Positions 16,186 to 25,103 are shown, counted from the stretch's first letter. The stretch is DNA of 64,000 bases from Vulcanimicrobium winogradskyi (GCA_003134965.1 PLDA01000006.1:1-64000); one strand, 5' to 3'. Numbers and translations are program-made. Notes: generated by a model from the sequence alone, not told the origin.

Positions 16186-16929
16186 GTGGCGTCGATCTCC
16201 GTCGAGCACTTGACGAAGCGCTATCCGGGGGGAACGGTGGCGCTCGACGACGTGAACGTCGAGATAGCCGACGGCGAGTTCGTCGTGGTCGTCGGACCGA
16301 GCGGATGCGGCAAGAGCACGCTGCTGCGCATCCTCGCCGGGCTCGACGTCGCCACCTCGGGACGGATTGCGATCGCCGGCGCCGGTGGGCGCGGCGACGA
16401 GCTGCCGAGCGCGACGGTGTTTCAGGAGGCGTCGCTCTTCCCGTGGATGCGGGTCGGCGAGAACGTCAGTTTCGCGTTCGACTCGCTGACCGTCTCGCCC
16501 GCGGAGGTGAAGCGCCGTGTTTCCGACGTCCTCGATCTGGTCGGGCTGAGCGAGTTCGAGCGCGCGTGGCCGCACGAGCTCTCGGGCGGGATGAAGCAGC
16601 GCGCCGCGGTGGCGCGCGCATTCGTCACCGATCCGCCGGTGCTCTTCATGGACGAGCCGTTCGGCGCACTCGACGAGCAAACGCGTGTCGGCCTCGCCGA
16701 CGAGCTGATGCGGCTGTGGGAGCGCTCGCCCAAGACGATCGTGTTCGTCACGCACGGGATCGAAGAGGCGGTCACGCTGGCCGACCGCGTCGTCGTCCTG
16801 AGCGCGCGGCCGGGACGCGTGAAGGAGATCATCCCGATCGCTTTTCCGCGACCGCGCGACGCGGTGACGCTGCGCGGTGATCCCGCGTTCGGCGCTCTCG
16901 TCGTGCGGATCTGGGAGCTGTTGCGATGA
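16186..16929 (+). CDS. nitrate/taurine-type ABC transporter ATPase
   Basis: A 247-residue ATPase of the SsuB/TauB/NrtD group. Walker A is VGPSGCGKSTLLR, the Q-loop region is VFQEASLFPWM, the signature is LSGGMKQRAAVARAF, Walker B is VLFMDEPFGALD, and the H-loop is FVTHGIEEA. GTG 16186 is used because longer starts run into tRNA-Asp. It overlaps the permease gene (ATGA). No binding-protein gene is adjacent, so the substrate (sulfonate, nitrate, pyrimidine or similar) is unknown. Confidence 0.88.
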   Translation: MASISVEHLTKRYPGGTVALDDVNVEIADGEFVVVVGPSGCGKSTLLRILAGLDVATSGRIAIAGAGGRGDELPSATVFQEASLFPWMRVGENVSFAFDSLTVSPAEVKRRVSDVLDLVGLSEFERAWPHELSGGMKQRAAVARAFVTDPPVLFMDEPFGALDEQTRVGLADELMRLWERSPKTIVFVTHGIEEAVTLADRVVVLSARPGRVKEIIPIAFPRPRDAVTLRGDPAFGALVVRIWELLR

Positions 16930-17684
16930 CGGTGACGCGACTGTTGAAGATCGCGGCGCCACTCTCGCTGGTGCTGCTGTGGCAGGTCGCGGTGTGGACG
17001 AAGTTCCTCAATCCGGGGCTCTTCCCGCCGCCGAGTGCGATCCTGGCGAACTTCATCGCGTACGCCGCGAGCGGCGAGCTGGCGACCAACGCGTCCTGGA
17101 CGCTCTCGCGGCTGCTGGTCGGCCTGCTGATCGGCGGGATCCCCGGGACGGCGGTCGGGCTCGCGATGGGGATGAACAAATGGGTGCGAGCGTACTTCGG
17201 GCCGGTGATCGCGTTGCTCTACCCGATCCCGAAGATCGCGATCCTGCCGCTGTTCTACTTCATTTTCGGAACCGGCGAGGCGGCGAAGTGGGCCGCGGTC
17301 GCGGTCGGCGTGTTCTTCCTGATGGCGATCAACACGGAGGCCGGCGTGCGGCAGATCGAGACGATCTACCTCGACGTCGCCCGCGCGTACCGTATCCGGC
17401 CGATGTCGTTCTTCTTTCGCGTGCTGCTGCCGGGCGCGCTGCCGAACATTTACGCGGGCGTGAAGCTCAGCATCGGGATCGCGATCGTGCTCGCCGTGGC
17501 GGCCGAATATCAGCTCACGCGGGTCGGCCTCGGCTTCGCGATCTTCAACGCGCAGCAGCTGCTGGACGTGGAACGGCTGTACGCAGCGCTGGTCGCGGTC
17601 TCGCTGCTCGGGTTCGCGCTGGCCACGATCGTCGACTGGGTCGAGGACGTCGCGCTGCCGTGGCGAGCGCATCGCCGCGCGTGA
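16926..17684 (+). CDS. nitrate/taurine-type ABC transporter permease
   Basis: A 252-residue BPD_transp_1 permease of the SsuC/TauC type: about six membrane segments, N-terminal LLWQVAVWTKFLNPGLFPPPSAI, and the EAA-like loop DVARAYRIRPMSFFFRVLLPGALPNIYAGVKLSIG. Start ATG 16926 overlaps the ATPase stop, so the pair is translated together. The solute-binding component must be encoded elsewhere. Confidence 0.88.
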   Translation: MTVTRLLKIAAPLSLVLLWQVAVWTKFLNPGLFPPPSAILANFIAYAASGELATNASWTLSRLLVGLLIGGIPGTAVGLAMGMNKWVRAYFGPVIALLYPIPKIAILPLFYFIFGTGEAAKWAAVAVGVFFLMAINTEAGVRQIETIYLDVARAYRIRPMSFFFRVLLPGALPNIYAGVKLSIGIAIVLAVAAEYQLTRVGLGFAIFNAQQLLDVERLYAALVAVSLLGFALATIVDWVEDVALPWRAHRRA

Positions 17685-17758
17685 CGTGCGACACGTTCCG
17701 CCGGTTGAGGGCCTGATGCAGGTGCGCTAGCTCGCCTGTCTGGGAAGAAAGCTGCCAC

Positions 17759-19522
17759 ATGGATGCGGACGGCGCAGGGATCGCGCGAAAGCACGTGCGC
17801 TCTCTCGTGGTGGCCGGCGAGCCGGACGACGTAATGCGTTGGGCTGAGGCTGCGCGCGAGGACGTCTCCCTCGAGGTCCGCTCCGCCGATACGATCGCCG
17901 GCGCGCTGCGGCTGGTCGAGACGTGCGAACTCGACGTCGCTCTCATCGGCGGCGCGGTCGGCGACGGCTCGTACCGCGATCTGCTGCGCGCGCTGCAGCT
18001 GGCGCGCGAAGAGCTGCCGGTGGTGGTCGTCGCCTCGCTGGACCGGCATGCGCTGCGCGAGGCCTTCGCGCTGGGCGCGACCGACGTCGTGGCGCCGGGC
18101 GATCTCGGTCGGCTGGGTCCGGCGATCGTCCGCGCGCTGCGCGACGGCGTCCTGGCCACCATGCTGCGCCGCAAACGGGACGCTGCAATCGACGAGCGCG
18201 ATCCCGTCACCGGCCTCCCGCAACGGACCGCATTCGAGCGGTACGCACAAACGGCGCTGGCGGCGTGCGAGCAAGACGGCTGCACGCTGGCGGTCCTCTT
18301 CCTCGACGTCGATCGCTTCCGTGTCGTGAACGAGCTCGGCGATCACAGCGCCGGCGACACGGTGCTGCGGGAGGTCGCCGCGCGGCTGCACGACGCGTTA
18401 CCCGCCGCGTACGTCGCGCGCTTCGGCGGCGACGAGTTCGTTCTGTTGCAGAAGGAGTACGAGCCCGGATCAGCGCGCGCCGCGGCCGCTGCCGCCGTTG
18501 CCGTGTTCGCAGCACCGTTTTGGGTCTCCGGGAAGCCCGTTTACCTCACCGCGAGCGTCGGCGTCGCGAGCGCCCCGGAGGACGCGTCGGACGTCGGCGC
18601 GTTGATCGGCACCGCCGAAGCGGCGGTTTTCGAGGCGAAGCGGTTGGGTCGCAACATGGTCCGCTGGTACCGGTCTCCCGGCTCGACCTCGTCGCTCGAG
18701 CGCGTGCTCACCCGCCGCGACCTGCACGGCGCGATCGACCGCCGGGAGTTCGAGCTCTACTACCAGCCGATGTACGACGTCGAGACGCGCGCGATCGCCG
18801 GCGTCGAGGCGCTGCTGCGCTGGCGCCATCCGGTGCACGGGCTGATGCTCCCGGACCGCTTCATCCCGGTCGCCGAGGAGTTCGGGCTGATCGAAGAGAT
18901 CGGCGCGTGGGCGATGGATCGCGCGATCGCGCAAGTGCGCGAATGGTCCGACATCGGGATCCCGGCGATCAGGGTGAGCGTGAACGTCTCGGCCCGTCAG
19001 CTCGACGGCGATGCGCTGCCGGCGCTCGTCGGGCGGCTGCTGGCGAAGTACGAAGTCGCGGCGTCGTGTCTCGAGATCGAGATCACCGAGTCGTCGATCA
19101 TGCGCGACGTGCCGGCCGCGCTGCGGCTGCTGCACGCGCTGCGCGCGCTCGGCGTGCGCGTCTCGATCGACGACTTCGGGACCGGCTACACCTCGCTGGC
19201 ATTCTTGAAACGCTTCCCGGTCGACGTGCTCAAGATCGACCGCAGTTTTGTCGCCGATGTCGCCAACGGAGCATTCGACGGCGCCGTTGTCCGCGCGGTC
19301 ACTACGCTTGCGCGCGGGCTGGGCGTGCGCACGGTCGCCGAAGGCGTCGAGTTGGAAGCGCAGTTCGACCGCCTGCGCGCGCTCGATTGTGACGTCGTGC
19401 AGGGCTTCCTATTCTGCCATCCGCTCCCGGTCGCGGCGTGTACGCCGCTGCTCGGCGCGATCAACCCCATAGGGAGGGTCGGCGGCCAACCCGCCGAATC
19501 GGGGTTGGTCGCGCCGAGATAG
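17759..19522 (+). CDS. REC-like/GGDEF/EAL c-di-GMP signalling protein
   Basis: A 587-residue cytoplasmic protein. Residues about 13-135 look like a degenerate response-regulator fold, GGDEF spans about 145-305 with an intact FGGDEF, and EAL spans about 320-570 with EALLRW, NVSARQL, EITES, DDFGTGYTS, KIDRSFV and EGVE all present. Both synthesis and breakdown of c-di-GMP are therefore possible. No RxxD inhibitory site is seen five residues before GGDEF. The stop codon lies inside the start of tRNA-Phe, and the last 15 or so residues look like read-through. Confidence 0.92.
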   Translation: MDADGAGIARKHVRSLVVAGEPDDVMRWAEAAREDVSLEVRSADTIAGALRLVETCELDVALIGGAVGDGSYRDLLRALQLAREELPVVVVASLDRHALREAFALGATDVVAPGDLGRLGPAIVRALRDGVLATMLRRKRDAAIDERDPVTGLPQRTAFERYAQTALAACEQDGCTLAVLFLDVDRFRVVNELGDHSAGDTVLREVAARLHDALPAAYVARFGGDEFVLLQKEYEPGSARAAAAAAVAVFAAPFWVSGKPVYLTASVGVASAPEDASDVGALIGTAEAAVFEAKRLGRNMVRWYRSPGSTSSLERVLTRRDLHGAIDRREFELYYQPMYDVETRAIAGVEALLRWRHPVHGLMLPDRFIPVAEEFGLIEEIGAWAMDRAIAQVREWSDIGIPAIRVSVNVSARQLDGDALPALVGRLLAKYEVAASCLEIEITESSIMRDVPAALRLLHALRALGVRVSIDDFGTGYTSLAFLKRFPVDVLKIDRSFVADVANGAFDGAVVRAVTTLARGLGVRTVAEGVELEAQFDRLRALDCDVVQGFLFCHPLPVAACTPLLGAINPIGRVGGQPAESGLVAPR

Positions 19523-19588
19523 CTCAGTTGGTAGAGCACTGGTCTGAAAAACCAGGTGTCCGGAGTTCGACTCTCCGTCTCGGCACCA
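19513..19588 (+). tRNA. tRNA-Phe (anticodon GAA)
   Basis: A 76-base cloverleaf: acceptor GCCGAGA with TCTCGGC, anticodon arm CTGGT-CTGAAAA-ACCAG, T loop TTCGACT, encoded CCA. Its first 10 bases overlap the end of the GGDEF-EAL gene. Confidence 0.96.
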
Positions 19589-19595
19589 TCGATGG

Positions 19596-19632
19596 AAACC
19601 CCGCTGCGGCAACGTCATAGCGGGGTTTTCAT
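19596..19632 (+). terminator. rho-independent terminator after tRNA-Phe
   Basis: Stem AAACCCCGCT / AGCGGGGTTT (10 bp) followed by T-rich sequence, 8 bases beyond the tRNA. Confidence 0.8.
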
Positions 19633-19676
19633 TTTCAAAGAGTGCCGAGCGTATGGCACTCAATGGTGTTGTCATA

Positions 19677-19851
19677 ATGCCGGAGGTAGAATCTTTGGCG
19701 AGGCAGCGCACATCGAACTGCGCGACGTGTGGTTCTGGTCCGGGGTCTTCTCTGCAACGCGTGCAATACCGCGATAGGGCTCTTTGAAGAGAGACTGGAA
19801 CGGTTCGAAAACGCCGTAGATTATCTGCGGCAACACACGCGTAGAACGTAG
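19677..19851 (+). pseudogene. broken endonuclease VII (HNH-like) gene
   Basis: ATG 19677 opens a frame with a zinc-knuckle CATCG motif (19719-19733). About 10 bases later, in another frame, the sequence reads GLLCNACNTAIGLFEERL (starting at 19744) and on to a stop at 19851, which is the usual C-terminus of recombination endonuclease VII proteins. The catalytic His-containing middle (VDHxH-type) is missing, so the gene has suffered deletion and frameshift. Such genes are typical of phages, and the position next to tRNA-Phe and the lower GC suggest a decayed prophage or island end. Confidence 0.65.
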
Positions 19852-19950
19852 ACACGGTACGATGGCCAAGAAGAATCATGCCTGCACCGTGGCGCGTCTG
19901 AACCCTGTATCGTCAATTCGATTCTGCGAGGCACCAGCTTGGCGGACCGG

Positions 19951-20157
19951 TCAGCCGAGGCTGATCTGGCCGTCGATTTCGTGCGAGAGGCCGAGCGCGC
20001 CGATCGTGAGCGTCATCTTCGCGTCGAGCGTCTCGTCGCCGCGGAGTCGGCCGGCGCTCAGCGCCTCCCGAACGGCTTTCTCGATCTCGCGCTGCGATGT
20101 GACGCCGACCTCTTTGAGGAACTTGCGGACCGTCAAGTTGAGCGTTTCTTCGTCCAT
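19951..20157 (-). CDS. DUF6494 family protein
   Basis: A 68-residue protein matching my recollection of the DUF6494 family over its full length: NLTVRKFLKEVGVTSQREIE, an EALSAGRLRG segment and AKMTLTIGALGL. Function unknown. ATG 20157 lies 8 bases after the CHRD gene stop, suggesting a two-gene operon. About 100 bases to its right-hand side in the plus sense (19852-19950) hold no feature. Confidence 0.8.
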   Translation of the reverse strand: MDEETLNLTVRKFLKEVGVTSQREIEKAVREALSAGRLRGDETLDAKMTLTIGALGLSHEIDGQISLG

Positions 20158-20165
20158 CTGCGAGC

Positions 20166-20579
20166 CTAGATGTTGCCGCAGGAGACGATGATCCCCAGCG
20201 CCGCCAGTGATTTGTGGATGTTGATGTAGGTATGCATCGCGTGCAGCTGCCCGACCGTGAAGCCGGCGACGATCGTCGTCCCCGACTGGCCGTTGATAAC
20301 ACTGTGCAGGGGCCGCAGGATCGGGCCGTTCGAGCCGCAGACGCCGCGGTGGATGTGCGAGGGCTCGACCGCCGCCGGCGGCTCGTTCCCGACGGTCATC
20401 GAGACGCTGACCCGCGGCACGGCGCCGATGGGCGGCAGATCCCGCAGGATGGCGCGGCCGTTTTGCCCGGAGCCGCCGACCGCGTTGAGCTTGACCACGA
20501 GCATTCCGGCCGAGGCCGGAGCCACCGAGCCGAGCAGGAACGCCACGGCGATCGCGACGGACAAGAGCATTCTTCTCAT
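20166..20579 (-). CDS. secreted CHRD-domain protein
   Basis: A 137-residue protein with a signal peptide (residues 1-24, cleavage after ASA). The mature part follows the CHRD pattern: AAVEPSHIHRGVCGSNGPI near residue 70 and GFTVGQLHAMHTYINIH near residue 105. CHRD domains occur in secreted bacterial proteins of unknown role. It precedes DUF6494 in an apparent operon and diverges from cysD. Confidence 0.75.
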   Translation of the reverse strand: MRRMLLSVAIAVAFLLGSVAPASAGMLVVKLNAVGGSGQNGRAILRDLPPIGAVPRVSVSMTVGNEPPAAVEPSHIHRGVCGSNGPILRPLHSVINGQSGTTIVAGFTVGQLHAMHTYINIHKSLAALGIIVSCGNI

Positions 20580-20737
20580 GACTGGACCTCACTGGCGAGG
20601 GGCCGCAGCGCTTCCCCGCGCTCGTGTGGGCGGCCTGCCCTACCGGGCGGTCCTGTCGAAATAGTCGCCTGGGACGTGTGAACACCCCGCCCGCCGGGGG
20701 ACAACCCTTGCCGGGACACCAGCCCACTGTCCTACGT

Positions 20738-20767
20738 CGCCCCGGCCCCTTTCAGGTGCCCGGGGCG
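20738..20767. other. hairpin in the cysD upstream region
   Basis: Stem CGCCCCGG / CCGGGGCG around a 14-base loop, upstream of the TATAAT box. No known riboswitch matches. It could be an operator-like structure or the end of an upstream transcript. Confidence 0.3.
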
Positions 20768-20809
20768 CCGCCTTATCCTCCCGTGCCGTTCGGCCGAACT
20801 TAATCAACG

Positions 20810-20815
20810 TATAAT
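20810..20815 (+). promoter_or_regulatory. -10 box (TATAAT) close to the cysD start
   Basis: A perfect TATAAT ends 11 bases before ATG 20827. Transcription would begin about 5 bases before the start codon, giving a nearly leaderless mRNA. No good -35 is visible, so the call is tentative. Confidence 0.4.
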
Positions 20816-20826
20816 CCGGGCGAGCA

Positions 20827-21669
20827 ATGCATCCCGCTCGTGCGACGAAGAGACGGCTCACCGGAGGGGACGCTACGGAAGACTTGGACAGGCTCGAGGG
20901 CGAGGCGATCTCGATCGTTCGGGACGCATACCGGCTCTTTGCGCCGTGCAGCGTGCTGTGGTCGATGGGCAAGGACAGCACCGCGCTCTTGTGGCTCATG
21001 CGCAAGGCGTTCCTTGGCGTCGTCCCGATGCCGGTCGTCCTGCTCGACACCGGGATGGAACTGCCCGAAGTCTACGCCTTCCGCGACCGCATCGCGCGCG
21101 AGTGGAACCTCGACCTGCGCGTCGAGGCGTGTCCGCCTGAAGAATCGTGCGATCAGAGCCTCCCGCCGCAGGCGCGCGCCGCGGCTCGCAAGACCGAGGG
21201 TCTGCGAGCGCTGCTCGCGCGTCAGGGAGATCGCGCGGTATTCGTCGGCATCCGCCGCGACGAGCAGGCGACGCGCGCGAAAGAGCGCGTCGTCAGCCCG
21301 CGCTCGTTCGACGGCGGCTGGAACGTGCGCGAGCAGCCGCCGGAGTTCTGGGGTTACACGTTGACGGAGATCCGGCACGGCGGGCATGTCCGCGTGCACC
21401 CGCTGCTCGCCTGGACCGAGCTCGATGTCTGGCGCTACACGAAGCGCGAAGGGATCCCGATCGTTTCGCTCTATCTCGCGCGCGACGGGATGCGGTACCG
21501 CTCGCTCGGCGAGAAGAACATCACCCTGCCGATCGCGAGCTGCGCGTCGACGATCGACGAGATCATCGAAGAGCTCGCGACGACGCTCGAGCCCGAGCGC
21601 GCCGGCCGGACGATGGACCACGAGACCGAGGCCTCGTTCGAGCGTCTGCGTGCCGGGGGGTACATGTGA
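20827..21669 (+). CDS. cysD: sulfate adenylyltransferase subunit 2
   Basis: A 280-residue CysD of the PAPS-reductase/ATP-pyrophosphatase family. The PP-loop VLWSMGKDSTALLWL lies near residue 45; conserved LLDTGMELPEVYAFRD, GIRRDEQATRAKER, and a C-terminal arginine-rich RYRSLGEKNITLPI complete the signature. With CysN it makes APS from sulfate and ATP, driven by GTP hydrolysis. The stop overlaps the GTG of cysNC (GTGA). Confidence 0.93.
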   Translation: MHPARATKRRLTGGDATEDLDRLEGEAISIVRDAYRLFAPCSVLWSMGKDSTALLWLMRKAFLGVVPMPVVLLDTGMELPEVYAFRDRIAREWNLDLRVEACPPEESCDQSLPPQARAAARKTEGLRALLARQGDRAVFVGIRRDEQATRAKERVVSPRSFDGGWNVREQPPEFWGYTLTEIRHGGHVRVHPLLAWTELDVWRYTKREGIPIVSLYLARDGMRYRSLGEKNITLPIASCASTIDEIIEELATTLEPERAGRTMDHETEASFERLRAGGYM

Positions 21670-23498
21670 GCCGCGACGCGCGTGTCGTCGTCCTCGGCCA
21701 CGTCGACCACGGTAAGTCGACGCTGATCGGCAGGCTGCTGCACGATACCGGCTCGCTGCCCGCGGAGCGGATCGACGAGATCGTCGCGAGCAGCCGGCGC
21801 CGTGGGCTGCAAACCGAATGGTCGTTCGCGCTCGACGCTTTGCAGGACGAGCGCGACCAAGCCGTCACGATCGACACGACGCGCGTCTGGTTCAGGCTCG
21901 GCGACCGCCGTTTCGCGATCATCGACGCGCCCGGGCACGAGGAGTTCCTCGCCAACGCGATGACCGGCGCGAGCGAAGCGGACGCGGCGATCCTCGTCGT
22001 CGACGCCGAGCGCGGTGTCGAAGACCAGACGCTCCGCCACGTCTACTTGCTGGGACTGCTGAGCATCCGGCGCGTGATCGTCGCGGTGAACAAGATCGAC
22101 GCGGGTGCCGGCCCCGAGCGCGTCTTCGCCGCCGGCGAGGCCGCGCGCGCGGCGCTCGAAGCGGTCGGGGTGACCGTCGACGCGATCGTGCCGGTTTCCG
22201 CGCGCGACGGCGACAACGTCGCAGCGCGCTCCGAGCGCACGCCCTGGTACGACGGTCCGGTGCTGACCGAGCTGCTGTCGTCCGTCCTGCCGAGAGCCGA
22301 GGATGCGGAGCGACAGCCGCTCCGGATCTGGGTCCAGGATGTCTATCGCCGCGGGGAAGAGCGCATCGTTGCGGGCGCCGTCCGTAGCGGCCGCATCGCC
22401 GTCGGCGATCTGCTGCGTGTCTCGCCGTCCAAGAAGACCGCGCGCGTCGCCGCGTTGCGCGCCTGGCCCCACGACCTCGACGCCGCGGGTCCCGGCGCTT
22501 CCGTCGGCATCGTCTTCGACGAAGCGGTCTACGTCGACCGTGGCGACCTCCTCTCGCACGACGACGACGCCCCCGTCACGGTGCGTGCGCTCACGGTGCG
22601 CGCCTGCTGGTTCGACCGCGACCCGCCGCACCTCGAGGAGTCCGTACGACTGCGCGCAGGGAGCGCCGACGTCTCCGCGCGGATCGTCGCCGTGCTCGAC
22701 GCCGTCGATCCGCGCACGCTGCGGCCGGCCGAGCACGGCGTCGCCTCGCGCGGGATGGTGTACACGCTGGCGCTGCAGACCACGGTACCGCTCGCTCTCG
22801 ACCAGGACGAGCGCTGCGCGATCGTGCGGGGCGGGATTCCGGTCGCCGCCGCGCACGCGGCGAAGCTGCAGCCGCACGGGGCGAACGTCTTCGCGGCTTC
22901 GCACCTGGTGAACGCGACGGCGCGTGCGCAGCGCAACGGCCACCGTGGACTGGTCTTCTGGCTCACGGGGCTCCCCGCGTCCGGCAAGACCACGATCGCG
23001 ATGCGGGTCGAGCGCGAACTCTTCCGGCGCGGCTACAACGTGTACGCACTCGACGGCGACACGCTCCGCTCGGGGCTCAACGGCGACCTCGACTTTTCCG
23101 ACGAAGGACGGCGCGAGAACGTCCGTCGCGTCGCCGAGGTCGGAAAGCTCCTCGCCGACGCCGGGACGATCGCACTGATATCGCTCGTCTCGCCTTCGGC
23201 CGCGGAGCGTGCCCGCGCGCGCTCGATCGTCGGCGTCGCGTTCCGCGAGGCGTATGTCTCGGCGTCGGTCGCGACGTGCGAAGCGCGCGATCCGAAGAAC
23301 CTCTACAAGCGGGCGCGGGCCGGCGAGATCACCGGATTCACCGGGGTCGACGCACCATACGACGTCCCGACCGAACCCCACATCGTGCTCGACACCGAGC
23401 GCCGGGACGTCGACTCGTGCGTCGCCGCCGCCGCCGAGTACGTCGTCGACGCGGTACGCATGACGGGTTCACCGGCCTGGATCGGCCGTTCCGGCTAA
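21666..23498 (+). CDS. cysNC: bifunctional sulfate adenylyltransferase GTPase / APS kinase
   Basis: A 610-residue fusion. The N-terminal EF-Tu-like GTPase carries GHVDHGKSTL near residue 10, DAPGHE near 80 and NKID near 140, then two beta-barrel domains. The C-terminal APS kinase (from about residue 425) carries WLTGLPASGKTT and FTGVDAPYDVPTEP. It activates sulfate to APS and then PAPS. Start GTG 21666 overlaps the cysD stop. PAPS could feed sulfation or reduction; no reductase is in the window. Confidence 0.94.
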   Translation: MSRDARVVVLGHVDHGKSTLIGRLLHDTGSLPAERIDEIVASSRRRGLQTEWSFALDALQDERDQAVTIDTTRVWFRLGDRRFAIIDAPGHEEFLANAMTGASEADAAILVVDAERGVEDQTLRHVYLLGLLSIRRVIVAVNKIDAGAGPERVFAAGEAARAALEAVGVTVDAIVPVSARDGDNVAARSERTPWYDGPVLTELLSSVLPRAEDAERQPLRIWVQDVYRRGEERIVAGAVRSGRIAVGDLLRVSPSKKTARVAALRAWPHDLDAAGPGASVGIVFDEAVYVDRGDLLSHDDDAPVTVRALTVRACWFDRDPPHLEESVRLRAGSADVSARIVAVLDAVDPRTLRPAEHGVASRGMVYTLALQTTVPLALDQDERCAIVRGGIPVAAAHAAKLQPHGANVFAASHLVNATARAQRNGHRGLVFWLTGLPASGKTTIAMRVERELFRRGYNVYALDGDTLRSGLNGDLDFSDEGRRENVRRVAEVGKLLADAGTIALISLVSPSAAERARARSIVGVAFREAYVSASVATCEARDPKNLYKRARAGEITGFTGVDAPYDVPTEPHIVLDTERRDVDSCVAAAAEYVVDAVRMTGSPAWIGRSG

Positions 23499-23534
23499 GA
23501 CGGGTTCCTTCGGCCGGAAGGCGTATTCCAGGGG

Positions 23535-23960
23535 ATGCGTTTTCTGGCTGCTCTCTTTGCCGCCTTGGTGTGCGCGGCCGCCGTTCCGGCCGCTGCCCAA
23601 AATGCCGAAACCCGGGATGAAATGCAGGGCCCGGCGTTCGTCCTACCGGTCCGGTGCGTCGACACCACCTTCGTGAAAGCTACCGACCGCTTCGGCTCGG
23701 CCGTCCAGGGCCCCGACGCGAACGGCATGGACGTCGTGTTCGCGAACCACGTCTCGCTGGTCGCGTACACGGTGAGCACGGTCGTATTGCGCGAGCGAGC
23801 GGGCGATCGCGTGCAGCTCTGCTTTCTCGGCCACATAGAAGGCGTGCACACGTGTAACCCCGCCACGGACGATCGCGGCCGGTTGTACCGCGTCTACGAC
23901 TATCGCCTGCACGCGGCATGGTCCGCCACGAACAGCCAGCACATGTGCGGCGGCGCCTAA
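23535..23960 (+). CDS. secreted hypothetical protein
   Basis: A 141-residue protein with a signal peptide (FLAALFAALVCAAAVPAAAQ). The mature protein has four Cys, which could form disulfides, and a Tyr-rich beta-like C-terminal region. No family is recognised. It stands alone between cysNC and the DUF6496 gene. Confidence 0.55.
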   Translation: MRFLAALFAALVCAAAVPAAAQNAETRDEMQGPAFVLPVRCVDTTFVKATDRFGSAVQGPDANGMDVVFANHVSLVAYTVSTVVLRERAGDRVQLCFLGHIEGVHTCNPATDDRGRLYRVYDYRLHAAWSATNSQHMCGGA

Positions 23961-24043
23961 GGCTCGCTCTCGGACGCACGGGGTCGGCCCCGGTTCGACG
24001 GAGGCCGAACGCGGGTATCCCGTGTGCAAAAGGAGGATTGCCG

Positions 24044-24325
24044 ATGGCGACCCGTTCGACCCCGACCCGCCGCAAGAGCTCGGCAAAGAAGACCTCGACC
24101 CGCAAGAAGACCGCCGGCGCCCGCAAGAAGAGCGCGTCGGAGCGCAAGTACAGCCCGGCGGCGGCCGAGAGCGTGCGCGAGGAGATGCACGAGTTCAAGC
24201 TCGGGAAAGCGCGCAGCGGTCCCGGCGGTAAGGGCGGGAAGGTCAAGAGCCGCAAACAGGCGATTGCGATCGGCCTCTCCGAAGCGCGCCGGGCCGGCAA
24301 GAAGGTTCCGAAGAAGAAGTCCTAA
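24044..24325 (+). CDS. basic DUF6496-type protein
   Basis: A 93-residue, very Lys/Arg-rich protein. The N-terminal 40 residues resemble histone-H1-like repeats (KKTSTRKKTAGARKK); the C-terminal part KSRKQAIAIGLSEARRAGKK is the DUF6496 signature. ATG 24044 follows an ideal AGGAGG by 7 bases. It probably binds nucleic acid, but this is an inference from charge. Confidence 0.75.
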   Translation: MATRSTPTRRKSSAKKTSTRKKTAGARKKSASERKYSPAAAESVREEMHEFKLGKARSGPGGKGGKVKSRKQAIAIGLSEARRAGKKVPKKKS

Positions 24326-24332
24326 GGCGTAC

Positions 24333-25103
24333 TCACAGGTCGTAGTCTATCGTGACGGGCGCGTGATCGGAGAAGCGCTCGTCACGATAGATCGACGCCG
24401 CGCGTACGCGTGGTGCCAGGTCCGGCGTGATCAGCTGGTAGTCGATGCGCCAGCCGAGGTTTTTCTCCCACGCGCCTTTCCAGCCCGACCACCAGGTGAA
24501 TTGCTTCGGCTCCTTGTTGACGACGCGAAACGCGTCGACCCAGCCGACGCGGTCGACCACGTCGTTCATCCACGCTCGCTCTTGCGGGAGGAAGCCGGTG
24601 ACGCCGGTACACGACTTGACGCTGAAGACGTCGATATCCAAGCGCGCGATGTTGTAGTCGCCGCAGATAATGAACGGCCGGCCTTCGTTCTTCATCTGGA
24701 CGAGGTTGGCGATGAAGCGGTCGAGGAAATTCTCCTTGACGGCTTGCCGGGCGGGCCCGCTCGTCCCCGACGGCACGTAGAGCGACGCGATCGAAAGCCC
24801 TTCGAAATCCATGCGAACGAAGCGGCCCTCGGCGTCCATGTCTTCCATGCCGAGGCCGCGCACGATGCGCTGGGGCGGGCGTTTGGCATAGATCGCGACC
24901 CCGCTGTAGCCTTTTTTCTCCGCGTCGACGAAGGCGGAGTTATAGCGGGTGAGGTCGAGCGCCTCAGGCGGCAGCTGATGCTCCTGCGCCTTCGTCTCTT
25001 GCAGGCAGACCAGATCAGCGTCTTGGGCGTCCATCCAAGCAAAGAAGCCCTTGCGTGCCGCAGCCCGAATGCCGTTGAGATTACACGTGATGACGCGAAA
25101 CAC
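24333..25103 (-). CDS. xth: exodeoxyribonuclease III
   Basis: A 256-residue EEP-family nuclease. Motifs in order: ITCNLNGIRAA, CLQETKAQ (metal Glu near residue 34), SGVAIYAK, ICGDYNIA, TWWSGWKGAW, GWRIDYQLI and SDHAPVTIDYDL (catalytic His near the end). It acts as AP endonuclease and 3'-5' exonuclease in base-excision repair. GTG 25103 is the start that matches the family; it overlaps the divergent LigD-polymerase start by 14 bases. Confidence 0.93.
   Translation of the reverse strand: MFRVITCNLNGIRAAARKGFFAWMDAQDADLVCLQETKAQEHQLPPEALDLTRYNSAFVDAEKKGYSGVAIYAKRPPQRIVRGLGMEDMDAEGRFVRMDFEGLSIASLYVPSGTSGPARQAVKENFLDRFIANLVQMKNEGRPFIICGDYNIARLDIDVFSVKSCTGVTGFLPQERAWMNDVVDRVGWVDAFRVVNKEPKQFTWWSGWKGAWEKNLGWRIDYQLITPDLAPRVRAASIYRDERFSDHAPVTIDYDL

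Noticed and set aside
20580..20737. Possible SAM/SAH-type riboswitch between the CHRD gene and cysD
   Set aside because: Short matches such as AGCGCTGCG on the minus strand do not assemble into a known consensus on either strand.
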